Assembly: GCA_023897205.1 (NCBI GenBank)
Contig: JAHWDD010000007.1
Location: forward strand, 4,216,001 to 4,280,000
Origin: Exophiala sp. HKRS030
Taxonomy: Eukaryota; Ascomycota; Eurotiomycetes; Chaetothyriales; Herpotrichiellaceae
DNA: 64,000 nt
Direction of reading: 5' to 3'
A model generated the notes under the pieces. The model had not been told where the DNA came from. It did no database searches and was given only the letters and a program-made list of their open reading frames with translations. The position numbers and the translations under genes were made by a program. Of this stretch, positions 21,773-37,002 are shown piece by piece (position 1 is the stretch's first letter; each line of letters begins with the position of its first letter).

Positions 21773-23827
21773 ATGGTAAACATGTCCTCCTTATATGAAA
21801 ACCTCAACATTGAAAAATATGAAATTCGTATGCTTGCTCTCTCACAAAACAGCATCTCACCAACAGTGGAGTGTACTATGCGAACGTACACTCTCGTCAG
21901 TGATCTGCCTCAGTATGTCGCTCTCTCCTACTGTTGGGGCGACGAGAGTATCACAAAGGATATTACCGTTAATGGCGTCACTCACGCCGTTACTGCCAAT
22001 CTCGAAGAAGCTTTACAGCACCTTCGCCGACATACAGCCGACAGAAGCATGCTCTGGGTGGACGCTATTTGTGTCGGTCAGAAGAACTCTCAGGAACGGA
22101 GTTACCAGGTTCGTTTGATGAAGCAAATCTTCGAAAAGGCCGAAACAGCCTATGCCTGGCTTGGTGGACGAGGGTTCGAAGCTACAATGTCAGGGATTCA
22201 ATCCGTGAGAGCCTGGAATCAAGCGTCTCTGGGTCAACACAGCACTCCCACTCCAGAGTTTGACCTTGATTCTACATTGGTCTCGGCTTGTTCGGAATTG
22301 CTACAAATCTGCCAATCTCCATACTGGCAGCGTCGATGGGTCATACAAGAACTTACGGTTGCGAACAACGTGCAAGTAATGTGCCTGACCGACACTTTGT
22401 CGCTTGAGATTCTTCAGTCAGCATATCTTTCATCTTCTGAATTGGAGTACTGGGACTTGGAGAACAAAGTGGAAATGGGATTTTTTAGGCTCATCCTTGA
22501 ATTTCGTCGCAAATATCTCAACGGACAGTCGCTTTTGCTCGCCGAAGCAATATTTGCAACACAAAAATATTTATCCAAGGACCCTCGCGACAAAATATAT
22601 GCCTTGATAGGTATATGTTCCGATGGCGCTTTCCTCGTCCCCGCTCCAAACTATTCGCAAAGCCTTGAAAATGTCTCTAGAGACTTGACTCGGGCGTTTC
22701 TACGTAGGAATGCAAATCTGGACATCATCTTGTCCTGTCACCGAAGGAGAAACACATCTTCATCGCTGCCGACCTGGGCCCTGGATTGGTGCTCGCCGGG
22801 GTTGCCTCAGGCGATCTGCAAAATTGTCAATACCTCCACTTCCAAACCACACACCCTCGTTACCTCCGGCCTCCAAATTCCCGCCAAAACTCTTCGCGTG
22901 CAAGGAGTCACGTTAAGGACTGTTGTGGCCATGACTTCTTGTTTGGCACGGACAGGATCTATCCCGCCGGATGTCGCTACTTCTCCGCCAATGTCTTCTC
23001 CAAGCCCGCGATCATGCCGACAGTACTATGGGACTAGGCGGCATGTCGCGTTTGCGCTCGCTAAATGTATGTTATCACATAGGCAGTGGAATATTCATCC
23101 TCTCGATTGGCCTTTGGATATCCCCACATTTGAACACATCTTCCTATGGAAACAAGGATCCAAAACTCACCAAAGCGCAGAGCTCGAAAACAACTCACCA
23201 ATATCCATTTTCTCCACATGGAAAGAGGCCAATAAAGAATTCAAGATTGATGGCACCTCTGTCTCAACCCTGCTCAATTTCTATAATCTTCGGATAAGAG
23301 ACCTTACGGCCGTTGTCCTCCTTACTATTCTTCTCGGCCTCGCCCTCACTAGTGTAGCATTGCTTATCAGATTTCGAAAGTCAACGATTGGCACAATCAT
23401 CCAATCCGTGGCGGGTCCAATCCTCTTAATCGCTGCTCTCGCTCTAGTTCCGTTCTTGGTGAGGTTACATTCGACATGGCCACGTCTGAAACAGAGGTTT
23501 TCGGAAAGCATGGGCAAGCCGATGCGGCTCTTCGTCCTAGATCAAGGTATCATAGGCACTGCACACGGCGATATCGATGTGGGCGATAACGTCTGTCTAA
23601 TTGCAGGTTGTACAATGTCTGCCGTCCTTCGAAAGCACGAAGACCCTGACACTTTGCAGTACAGCGTTGTGGGCAGAGCTGACGCCTACCTAAACAGCAA
23701 TGACAGAGAGAAGTACAAAGCGCTGCTCCTAGACGACGGGGATATCAAGAATTGGCATCTGAAATTGCATGACTTGATTAGCGGATATCAGATGCAGCCC
23801 TGGTGGGAGAGTTATCACTTGATCTAA
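21773..23827 (+). CDS. HET-domain protein with C-terminal membrane segments
   Basis: A 684-aa single-exon HET (heterokaryon incompatibility) protein. The HET core is clear: YVALSYCWGDES (residues 47-58), NLEEALQHLRR, LWVDAICVGQKNSQERSYQV and MKQIFEKAETAYAWLG. A second block, YWQRRWVIQELTVA, then DPRDKIYALIGI, completes the domain. After a ~200-residue variable part come two strongly hydrophobic segments, AVVLLTILLGLALTSVALL and a second ending LLIAALALVPFLVRL, predicted to span a membrane. The tail GTAHGDIDVGDNVCLIAG is often seen at the end of HET proteins. Members can trigger cell death on non-self contact. ATG at 21773 is used; a second in-frame ATG four codons later is possible. The gene looks intact, unlike the NLR relic 6 kb away. 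Confidence 0.92.
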   Translation: MVNMSSLYENLNIEKYEIRMLALSQNSISPTVECTMRTYTLVSDLPQYVALSYCWGDESITKDITVNGVTHAVTANLEEALQHLRRHTADRSMLWVDAICVGQKNSQERSYQVRLMKQIFEKAETAYAWLGGRGFEATMSGIQSVRAWNQASLGQHSTPTPEFDLDSTLVSACSELLQICQSPYWQRRWVIQELTVANNVQVMCLTDTLSLEILQSAYLSSSELEYWDLENKVEMGFFRLILEFRRKYLNGQSLLLAEAIFATQKYLSKDPRDKIYALIGICSDGAFLVPAPNYSQSLENVSRDLTRAFLRRNANLDIILSCHRRRNTSSSLPTWALDWCSPGLPQAICKIVNTSTSKPHTLVTSGLQIPAKTLRVQGVTLRTVVAMTSCLARTGSIPPDVATSPPMSSPSPRSCRQYYGTRRHVAFALAKCMLSHRQWNIHPLDWPLDIPTFEHIFLWKQGSKTHQSAELENNSPISIFSTWKEANKEFKIDGTSVSTLLNFYNLRIRDLTAVVLLTILLGLALTSVALLIRFRKSTIGTIIQSVAGPILLIAALALVPFLVRLHSTWPRLKQRFSESMGKPMRLFVLDQGIIGTAHGDIDVGDNVCLIAGCTMSAVLRKHEDPDTLQYSVVGRADAYLNSNDREKYKALLLDDGDIKNWHLKLHDLISGYQMQPWWESYHLI

Positions 23828-24396
23828 ACATGGATTCTGATTTTCCCGCTCTGTCAGTTTCACAACGTATTTTCTAGCTGATGGGAGAGCAAGGAAGGCG
23901 AGAAAGCCCAAGTTGGTCCAAAGAAGTAGATGTCCTGGATCACAGGGAGCCTTTACCTAGGCCAGGATCTTCATTTTCACTTGCTTAGGAACACAAGTGT
24001 CCTGGCCAAATCGGCAAGTAAGCTGGAAAGTCAAGATGTGCCATTTTGACGGAGCTCATTTCCGCTCTCACCCCAGACTTTGATGATCCTGAGCTCATTT
24101 GGAGTATGGTGAGATCATCCACACATAACGTCATGCGATCAATAGTTCACCATATATGTTGTTCTATCGTTCATACGTGCACTGCTTTCTTATACACATC
24201 TCATCACGTAAGCCTACCAAGATAATATCGACAGCCATGATCACCCCTCGAATCTCATGCGCAATTCGTGGCGGTGTCTTGAGGACATTCCACCCATCTC
24301 CAATCTGTATGTCACCTCGGGAGGCAGTTGAACGCGTGTCTTTTTCGATAGCGCTAACCCGTAATAGCCCTACGAACTTATGCCAACAAGAAAAAC
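23828..24396. other. intergenic
   Basis: 3' flank of the HET gene; no supportable ORF or RNA gene. Confidence 0.5.
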
Positions 24397-24696
24397 ATGC
24401 AAGCAACGCAAGGGCAAGCCAGTCCCGGCACTGCAGGTAACGTCACAGAACCAATATCAGCGTCACCCGAAGAACAAGCCATCAACAAGTCTCGTGGGAC
24501 TGGATCAAAGGATTCACCAGATAGCAAAGGGCTGGCAGAACCGGTCTCATCGCCAAAGGGAAGCACCGTCGGTCAACAGACAGAGGACACTAGTACGCAG
24601 GAAGCGTTCAAGCAAGATCCCAATAAGAGTGACAGCGAGAAGAGAAAGGCCGTAGAGGAGAAGGGCCAGAGGAAGTTGGACCCAGCTGATAACTAG
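24397..24696 (+). CDS. small hydrophilic, probably disordered protein
   Basis: A 99-aa ORF starting at ATG 24397 (MQATQGQASPG), rich in Ser, Lys, Glu, Gln and Pro and without hydrophobic stretches. Composition resembles small stress-type fungal proteins and the frameshifted gene at 55034-55446, but I see no firm alignment. No recognised domain. An upstream exon is possible because a plausible coding stretch overlaps in another frame. Low-moderate confidence that it is translated. Confidence 0.45.
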   Translation: MQATQGQASPGTAGNVTEPISASPEEQAINKSRGTGSKDSPDSKGLAEPVSSPKGSTVGQQTEDTSTQEAFKQDPNKSDSEKRKAVEEKGQRKLDPADN

Positions 24697-25204
24697 ATCA
24701 AGTCCTGGAGAGAATCAATTATGTTTGCAAGCTTCAAAGGTTCTGTGATGAGGACTTCGGCAGACTTTCCTCAAGCACAACCAAGAATACGGGTCGGATC
24801 ACGTGAACAGCTGATCACGCCTGGTGAATTTGTTTGTGACTCGGAGTGACTCAATCTCTTCAATCAATCGTACCATTTACAGCCACCGCAAAATGCAAAG
24901 TGGTCCTACTTGTCAGGCCCCGGAAGGCTGCAGTTTCACAATGCTAGCCAAATGCGCCTCAGGTGAGTCACTGGGGTCACACTCAGCCTCGAGCCACACC
25001 TGGTTGGTGAAGCTTGACCGAATCGCCCTCGTCAAACGTCACTCAACGATTGATCACGTGCGTACCGCATCGTGCGGTTGAAATTGGTCGTGCCTTCCTT
25101 GTTTTATTCCAGTTACGTGCCTTCCGTTTCCACCTGCCCAAAGCTCAAATATTCTCTGTTCCAAATCCCAAGCACTAAACTGAAGCACGGATAACGAGGG
25201 AACC
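24697..25204. other. intergenic
   Basis: 5' flank of the MJ1316-domain gene; several CACGTG-like motifs (for example near 24,800 and 25,055) but no supportable gene. Confidence 0.45.
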
Positions 25205-25808
25205 ATGGCGGAGCTAGGCGGTGGTGATACAGGGAGTGCTAAGACTGCCACTTCGCTTTCAGGTTCGATCGATCACTTGAGATCCATCGCAGAGCAACAT
25301 TTGAAAGAAATCGATCAAGAAAGAGCACAAGAGGACAAAGACGAGGCAAAGCGGCTGCAAGACCTCGAACGTTACACCAAAAAGCGGCGCGGCAAAGGTG
25401 AAACTCCTGTCATGTCGAATCAACAACCAACAACCAAAATGCGTTCGGCACAGGGTAGGTTATACGGCGGGATATTTGATATGCTCTCTACTGACCACCG
25501 CAGACATACTCCATCGCTTACAATGGGACAAAAAATTCGATATTTCACAATTCAGAGTTGGGTACCTAGAGCGATTTGCAGGTATCAAGGAAACACCTGC
25601 GAGCAGTTGGATTACGGAGATCACAGAAGAAGAATGGATTCCTCAACATCGTATCAAGTACTTCAAGCTCTTGTATGAAGATGGAAGATCTGAGATTGTC
25701 TGGGACCGTGACAATCGGATTGACAAAATCTTCGGCAGTGGCGGAATTGATTCTCCTCTCAATGACAATCAATCTGAAGACGGAGGCATGAGTTTACTGG
25801 CAAGATGA
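25205..25808 (+). CDS. MJ1316 (DUF504) RNA cyclic-end recognition domain protein
   Basis: Two exons (25205-25454, 25504-25808) with a 49-nt intron containing a CTGAC branch site; 184 aa. The N-terminal ~80 residues are charged (IDQERAQEDKDEAKRLQ) and likely coiled or disordered, ending in a basic KKRRGKG patch. The C-terminal domain has the MJ1316 pattern: DILHRLQWDKKFD, FRVGYLERFAGIKE, IPQHRIKYFKLLYEDG and EIVWDRDNRIDKIFGS. In archaea and in eukaryotic LENG9/AKAP7-type proteins this domain is associated with RNA ends bearing cyclic phosphate. The stand-alone fungal protein has no known role that I can state; nuclear or cytosolic RNA repair or processing is inference. Confidence 0.85.
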
Positions 25809-26160
25809 TGTCGATTGTGGTATACATCAACCATTGATCAACTGTGGCCTTCAAGCCAGCAGGACCGAAGCCTGCTACGTTGCAGCACCGGAAGACTGTG
25901 GTTTTACACGGTAGCGGCTCTTCAAATCCTTGTCCACACGTGCCTGAAAAGGTCCAATCCGCTGTCACGTCAATCCCAGGAAGGAGTGCACAGTTTGCTC
26001 GCGTCAAGCCATGTTTTCCATGTGCCATCCGTCATAGGCCGTAGGTTGTGTACCCCTACGATACCATTTAGGTGCCGTTGGGATATAATATACTTCAGAT
26101 CGTCTCAAAAGCCAGTCTGTTCCATAATCTTCCAGCATCAATTAAAGACATACTTTCGAT
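25809..26160. other. intergenic
   Basis: Short gap and promoter of the secreted Cys-rich gene; a TATA-like GATATAATATAC lies near 26,080. Confidence 0.45.
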
Positions 26161-27046
26161 ATGAAGATCCATCGTATCTTAACAGCAATACTGCTGGCCG
26201 CAGGACTTGTAGCCACCTCTCCCTTCGGTCGCGACCCTCAGGCCATTGACGTTGAGACCATTTCAACATATATACCCTCGACAACCATCACAACCATCTC
26301 AAGGACGATTAGAACAACAACGGTGGAGCCTTCAGCGTCTACATCTTTCTGCGGAGTATCCAGCACGCCGAAAACCCCTGTTTTCGAGAAGCTGACGATG
26401 ATCTAGGTGTATGCCTGTCAAAATAGTCATTGGCAACCACCATGCACACACCCTTTCGCGGCCCACAATGAGTGTTTCTCTTTTACTGGAGAATGGGTAA
26501 GCGGCTTCTGTCCTTTGATTTTATTGCACAACTTCGGATCCAGTTTCAAGTTCCTCCAATTGTCCTTACCTTCTGACGTGTCCAGGTTTCATCAATTAGC
26601 TCCTTTGGACCAGATAAACTTGTCACTTGCCATTTGTATAGGTACGTAAGGATCAACGCCAGGCAGCACGCTGCAGCTTAGACCACAAGACTCATCCCAA
26701 ATTTAGTGACTTCAAGTGTGCAAGGAGGATTCGATTCGCAAACAATGGCACTGTTGTTTCGGTGAAGGAGCCCGGTTTGTCAGATATAGATTTCTTCTGG
26801 GGCTTCAACGATGCAATCCGGAGCTTCAAGTGTTACTGTGGCCCTTTCGCGATAAGGATGATTCGGACGATTCGGAGGCGCCAGCAGACACGACAACAGC
26901 TATTGCTCCATTCTAGAGCAATCAGTCTGTCAAACGTAGAAGACGTTCGAATCTACTGGAGAATGCTTCCCGAGATTAGCCGCACGAGTAATGGGAAAGT
27001 GGCTTTGAAGGCAACTGTCCTTCAGCAAGGATTCAAAGGACGATGA
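26161..27046 (+). CDS. predicted secreted cysteine-rich protein (4 exons)
   Basis: Reconstructed from four exons: 26161-26355, 26407-26496, 26586-26641 and 26707 to about 27046; introns 51, 89 and 65 nt. A signal peptide is clear (MKIHRILTAILLAAGLVATS), followed by a Thr-rich segment. The joined core contains FCGVYACQNSHW, CTHPFAAHNECF, ISSFGPDKLVTCHLY, FKCARRIRF and IRSFKCYC, a Cys pattern like small secreted beta/gamma-crystallin-like proteins of ascomycetes. Exons 1 and 2 are in one frame separated by TAG at 26404-26406, which is the 3' splice site of intron 1 rather than a stop. The 3' end is uncertain: one frame stops at 27044-27046, another near 26,916. Function unknown; extracellular or cell-wall location inferred. 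Confidence 0.65.
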
Positions 27047-27397
27047 GTGAAGTTTGGGACTATGCTGATTTCTCGAGCCTGTAGGAGTGGGGTTTTCGAA
27101 TTCGAGATTCGACAGAGATTATCAATGGACCAAATTATGAGGGAAAGCGTACCATTAAAATCCCAGTCAACCTCTTCCACTCGTAAGATGATGATGATGA
27201 TAAGATAAGATCGTCAATCCTGTGGGGAGCCTTTGGAGAGTTTCGGTAATCACAGGCAATCGGAGTGCAGCATCAAATAATTTATTTCTCTGCACCCGTT
27301 CCATTCCCTTTTGTGACTGATCATTCTACCATTTATTGATACTGCGACAAAGTAGTTTGACAATTCACTTCCGGGTATTTTGTCAATCTGCACTCAC
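27047..27397. other. intergenic
   Basis: Gap between the secreted protein gene and DUS1, with a (GAT)5 microsatellite at 27187-27201. Nothing else supportable. Confidence 0.5.
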
Positions 27398-29134
27398 ATG
27401 TCTAGGAGCATCCTCTCCTCGTTCACGAATGTCTTCCCTCGTGTAAAGAAATCCTTCTTCCACTCGTCCATCATGGCGCAGACAACCCCAAGACGGTCGG
27501 CAATACCTCCCAAGTCAAGCTGACGGGAAGGGCTTTCTACGAGAGCATAGGTAGTCCAAAGATGATTGTGGCACCTATGGTTGATCGATCGGAGTTTGTA
27601 CGTTTCCCAATTTTCTTCTCTCATTGGGAACAGCCGACATGTACTGACGTATTTTTCTAGGCCTGGAGACTTCTCACACGCTCGTTCCTCGACGAAGAAA
27701 GATCAAAATCCATGCTCGCATATACCCCCATGCTACACGCTCGACTCTTTGGTCTAGGCCAGAAATATCGAGATCAAGCCTTCCAGCCGACCAGGTCTGG
27801 TCTGTCTTCAAAGGAGAAGTCTACATCCGCTCCTTGGTTAGACGGTAACCCGGAAATCGACAGACCACTCTTTGTCCAATTTTGTGCGAACAAGCCAGAG
27901 GAGTTATTGGATGCGGCAGAATATGTGGCGCCCTACTGTGATGCGGTGGACTTGAATCTGGGTTGTCCACAGGGAATTGCGAGGTCCGGTCACTATGGCG
28001 CTTTTCTACAAGAAGACTGGGATACAATCTACAAACTGATCAATACACTGAGTAAAAACCTTTCGGTTCCTGTGACGGCCAAAATGAGAATTCTTGAAAC
28101 TCGGGAAAAGACATTGGAATATGCAAAAATGATCCTCTCAGCAGGGCAAGTATTCTCACGGTCCATGGTCGACGACGAGAGCAGAAGGGTCACAACACTG
28201 GAGTCGCGGACTGGAGTGTTATCCGTTACCTTCGAGATAATCTTCCACCTGAGACGGTCCTCTTTGCCAATGGCAACATTCTCAATTCGAGTGATCTTGA
28301 GTCCTGTCTGCTAGCTACAGGAGCAGACGGCGTCATGAGTGCTGAAGGAAACCTTTCAGATCCAACCATCTTTGCAAAACCTCCGCTGGAAGAAGACCCC
28401 AGACTGTACTGGTACAGCAACGATGGAAGATCAGGATATCGGATTGACGCAGTCATTCGACGATACCTCGATATCATTTACAAATATACCCTCGACCAAG
28501 AACCACCTCAACGACCACCGCTATATACTTACGGCGATGAAAAGCCAAATTTCTCCGGCCGCCTACCAGTACCAGGCTCAGAGCCGCAGCGCAAGAAACG
28601 AAAACGCAATCCGGATATCCATGTGAATCCTAGCCTGAAATTTGCGCAACCGCATCTCTTCCAGCTCTTGCGACCAATGCTCTCTATCCACACAGATATT
28701 CGTGACACGCTGGCTAAGGTTGAAAGTAGTAACATGGAAAATTTCGAAAGAATACTCGCCATGGTCGAAAAGGTAACGATGGAAGGCATTGACGAATATA
28801 TGTCATCTGCCTCGAAGAAGTCAGAGCAGCGTGCAGATGACTCGGAAGGCGAAGCTGAATCTGACGTTGAAATGACCGCAACCGAGAAAGTGGCTGCTCA
28901 GTACCGGCGGCCCTGGTGGGTTTGCCAACCACACGTTCGACCGCTGCCAGAAGATGCTATAGCTAAGGGGCACTCACCATCAGCAAGAAGAACAAAAGTC
29001 AAGCAAAATCAGAGGAGCAGGAGACTGAGCGAGTTGCAAATATTATCCAAAGAGAAGACGACGCTTCGGACAGCCAACGAAACCCTGAATCTAGTGCAAG
29101 AGGATTACCAAAGGCTGCTTTGGTTTGTGGCTGA
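27398..29134 (+). CDS. DUS1: tRNA-dihydrouridine(16/17) synthase DUS1, three frameshifts
   Basis: FMN enzyme that reduces uridines 16/17 of tRNA. Exon 1 is 27398-27597, exon 2 27661-29134, with a 63-nt intron carrying a CTGAC branch site. Diagnostic sequence: MIVAPMVDRSEF, PMLHARLF, RPLFVQFCANKPE, VDLNLGCPQGIAR, VTAKMRIL, VHGRRREQKGHNTG, LFANGNI, RRPWWVCQP and the C-terminal LPKAALVCG. The frame is broken three times, each repairable by one base in a G/C run: CCCC at 27486-27489, GGG at 28144-28146 and GGGG at 28967-28970. A longer ORF ends at 29141 in the wrong frame; the conserved end is TGA at 29132-29134. The ATG at 27398 adds a basic, amphipathic presequence before the ATG at 27473 (MAQTTP), hinting at a mitochondrial isoform. 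Confidence 0.88.
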
Positions 29135-29461
29135 AGCTTAGAAATAATAAACACGACTCATCAGCAACATATCTGAAGCTTTCTACTGGGGACCAGACCT
29201 TGGCTATACATGGCAACTTCCTGGCTCATATGTCCAGCGCTTCAACCCAGATTGAAGCACAATCGGGATACCGAAAGTATGTTGGTTATTCTTCCAAGAT
29301 TGATTCACATAACTCGCCATTTCAAACTGCTGGAGACCAGTCTAGTATATGACTATGCGCTCTCCAGACTGAGTAACTACAACGGTTCGGATATGATAAT
29401 CTGAAGTTAGCCAGTCCCCCTGTTGCTTTATTCCAGCTCGGCTATCCCTCGTCTCTCCAAT
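29135..29461. other. intergenic, convergent 3' ends
   Basis: Gap between the 3' ends of DUS1 and the next gene; nothing supportable. Confidence 0.5.
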
Positions 29462-31495
29462 CTACCAGTTTTCTAGCTCTTCAATGATGCCGAGATCTTC
29501 AAAGGCTTCCTGAATGACTCGACTGTATTTTGGAGCCGTTCTGTTACTGGCATCAGAGAACGCTTCATCCACGGAACGCTTCTTTGCAGTTCCAGATATC
29601 AAAGTCTGCTTCTCTGCCTGATTTTGCTTCTTTTGGAAGTACACCATATCAGGCTTGAGCTGGAAACGTTCAACAATAGCAGGCGTTCGGGAACGCTGGG
29701 ACATAATCCCGATGATACCGCGCTCACGACGAGGTTCAGAAGATCCTGGTTGAATGGTGCCGACGAATCTGGCATTGAGGCGATCTCTCCATTCCTGTTT
29801 CGTCTTGCCAGTAATCTTCTTCTTCAACAGGTCAACTTCTGCCATGGCAGGCGCTTTCTTACGTTGATCGTACAACCATTCCAAGTTCAGTTGATATAAG
29901 AAGTCTTTTTCCTCCTCTGACCAGGTTTGTGCCGGTTCTCGAAGTCCAGTGCCCGTGGATCTTGCACTATTCTGTCGACGGAAGTTGTTAAGCAGGTTTA
30001 GATGCTCTTGATTGTTCCAGTCAAACATCACAGCCCCTTTTGGTGGTTGATATCCGCGCGATTGCAGGATTTCCGGCACCAACTCAGGCCACCAAAATCG
30101 CTTCTCATCCTTGAAACGATTCGCCCAATATCGACCTTTTGCGATGTGTTCATGGAGAAATCGCCAGTCGTTTCTCAGACCAGGTTTTGCAGTTCCCTCC
30201 AATTCGTTCAGAAGAAATCCTCCTTGACGCTGATCTCCTTTGCCTTTGCGCTTTCCATTACCTTTCCCCGAGTCTGGATCCTGAACAGAATCTTCGTCGG
30301 AGTCCATTTCGCTACCCGCAACATCAGACATGCTTTCCACGATATCAATGTGAATATCGCGATCTAAAGACCACGTGTCGTCGAAGCTAGGCTCCGGCAC
30401 CCAATCCTCACCTGAAGGAGCAGCGAGTGGTCGCATGTTGGCGTCGTACCGGAAGTTGTTGACCCTCTCCTTGGCGCTTGGTGCAACAGGACGAACTCCT
30501 TCATAAAACCACCCTTCGATCGCCGCAACCAAGTTCCAGTGGCGTTTTTGCAAGAACATCTTCAAAGAATACCAATCGCTACGAGCGGTAATATTCACGA
30601 AGTTGGCAAGACGCTCATCTTGTTCTCTTAGTTGCTGGCTCTCAACGTCTCCCAAATTTTTCTTGTTGATGGGTTTCGTTGGAAGCTTTGTTCGCATGCG
30701 GTCATAGTCATCGTGTACAGTGTTCCTGGCGTCTGACAATGATTGGAATTCTTTAATGGCTGTCGTGAATACCCATTGGGCCCTGTGTAGCAGCAATACG
30801 GCCTCGGATGCTGTCAACTGAGGCACCTCCGGGTCATGGAGATGCTCGAAATGATGTTTCAGCGCGAGGGCGGCGTCGCGGCGTTCTTGTTCGATGTTTC
30901 TGTTAGCCCAGAGCGGTATTCTGCGCTCTGGCTGCTTGGGCGTCGCTGCCACAACATGACTTGTCGGTTGGTTAGGCCACATTGCACGTTGATCTGTCTG
31001 CTGTCTAACCCAACCCGAGCGAAGATTGTCCTCGGGGTCGAGAACCGACGGATCCGTCACTGTTGACTGGCTATCGATTCTATTGATGTTTTCTTCGTCC
31101 TCCTCGTCCAGAATCTTTTCACGGTCAAATGCATACTCTGCCACTGAAGTTTCAAAGTCCCAGTTGTTGCGCTGTAGGCACACCAAGAGCAAATTGGTAT
31201 CAGATACCTGAGGGTAAATGCGCTCAACGAATGCTGTCACCATATTGAGCTGTTGTGCTTTGGTCAGCACGCGGGCTGTCGAGGTAGAAATAGGGGTCTG
31301 CATGTTGCTATTGCAATTTATTGTTGTTGCAACAGTGGATACCGGGTTGTTGGTGGTTGCAGAAGGAGCTTCAGTCGCATGTCAGTCTTTTCATTGTACA
31401 GCACCGACATGCCTATCCTTGGACTTACATGTTATGGACGTTGAAAATGGGTTCGAGGGTCTGGTAGAATTCGCCGACATTCGCCCAGGAGCCAT
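29462..31495 (-). CDS. UBA-like repeat protein of unknown function, family member B
   Basis: Two exons (31495-31429, 31368-29462) with a 60-nt intron give 657 aa from ATG 31495 (MAPGRM), or 652 aa from ATG 31480. Three helical segments each end in a W-containing pattern that looks like a UBA domain: LLVCLQRNNWDFETSVAEY, LLHRAQWVFTTAIKEF and FLQKRHWNLVAAIEGWF. The C-terminal half has WSEEEKDFLYQLNLEWLY, RLNARFVGTIQPG and a basic tail. The central part is acidic then KGNGKRKGKG. The arrangement parallels the gene at 8020-9283, supporting one family. No catalytic motif is visible. The intron and N-terminal exon are supported by frame continuity. Confidence 0.82.
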
Positions 31496-36699
<5,204 letters not shown>

Positions 36700-37002
36700 G
36701 GGCGGAGACGGGGGTGCGAAGACAAGGTATTCCTGATGGGGCAGGGGTGTCTCGTATTGCATTGAGGTTCGAACGTGTGTCGTGAGCAATACTCATCAGA
36801 ATTACATGAAGGGCCAAAAGCGGGGACTAATTTTGAAAATTGCCTGTATTGAGATCATCAATAACCTGGCTCGATCAGACTGATGCATTTCCTATTTTCA
36901 CGATCGATGTCTTGACCCATACAATTTTAGCGATATACTAGCACGACGAAGCGTATCAGATAGATTCCCGTCTTCCTCCTCCAGCTGGCTAGCTACCCAT
37001 TC
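36700..37002. other. intergenic, convergent 3' ends
   Basis: Short gap between beta-galactosidase and lactonohydrolase 3' ends; nothing supportable. Confidence 0.5.
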
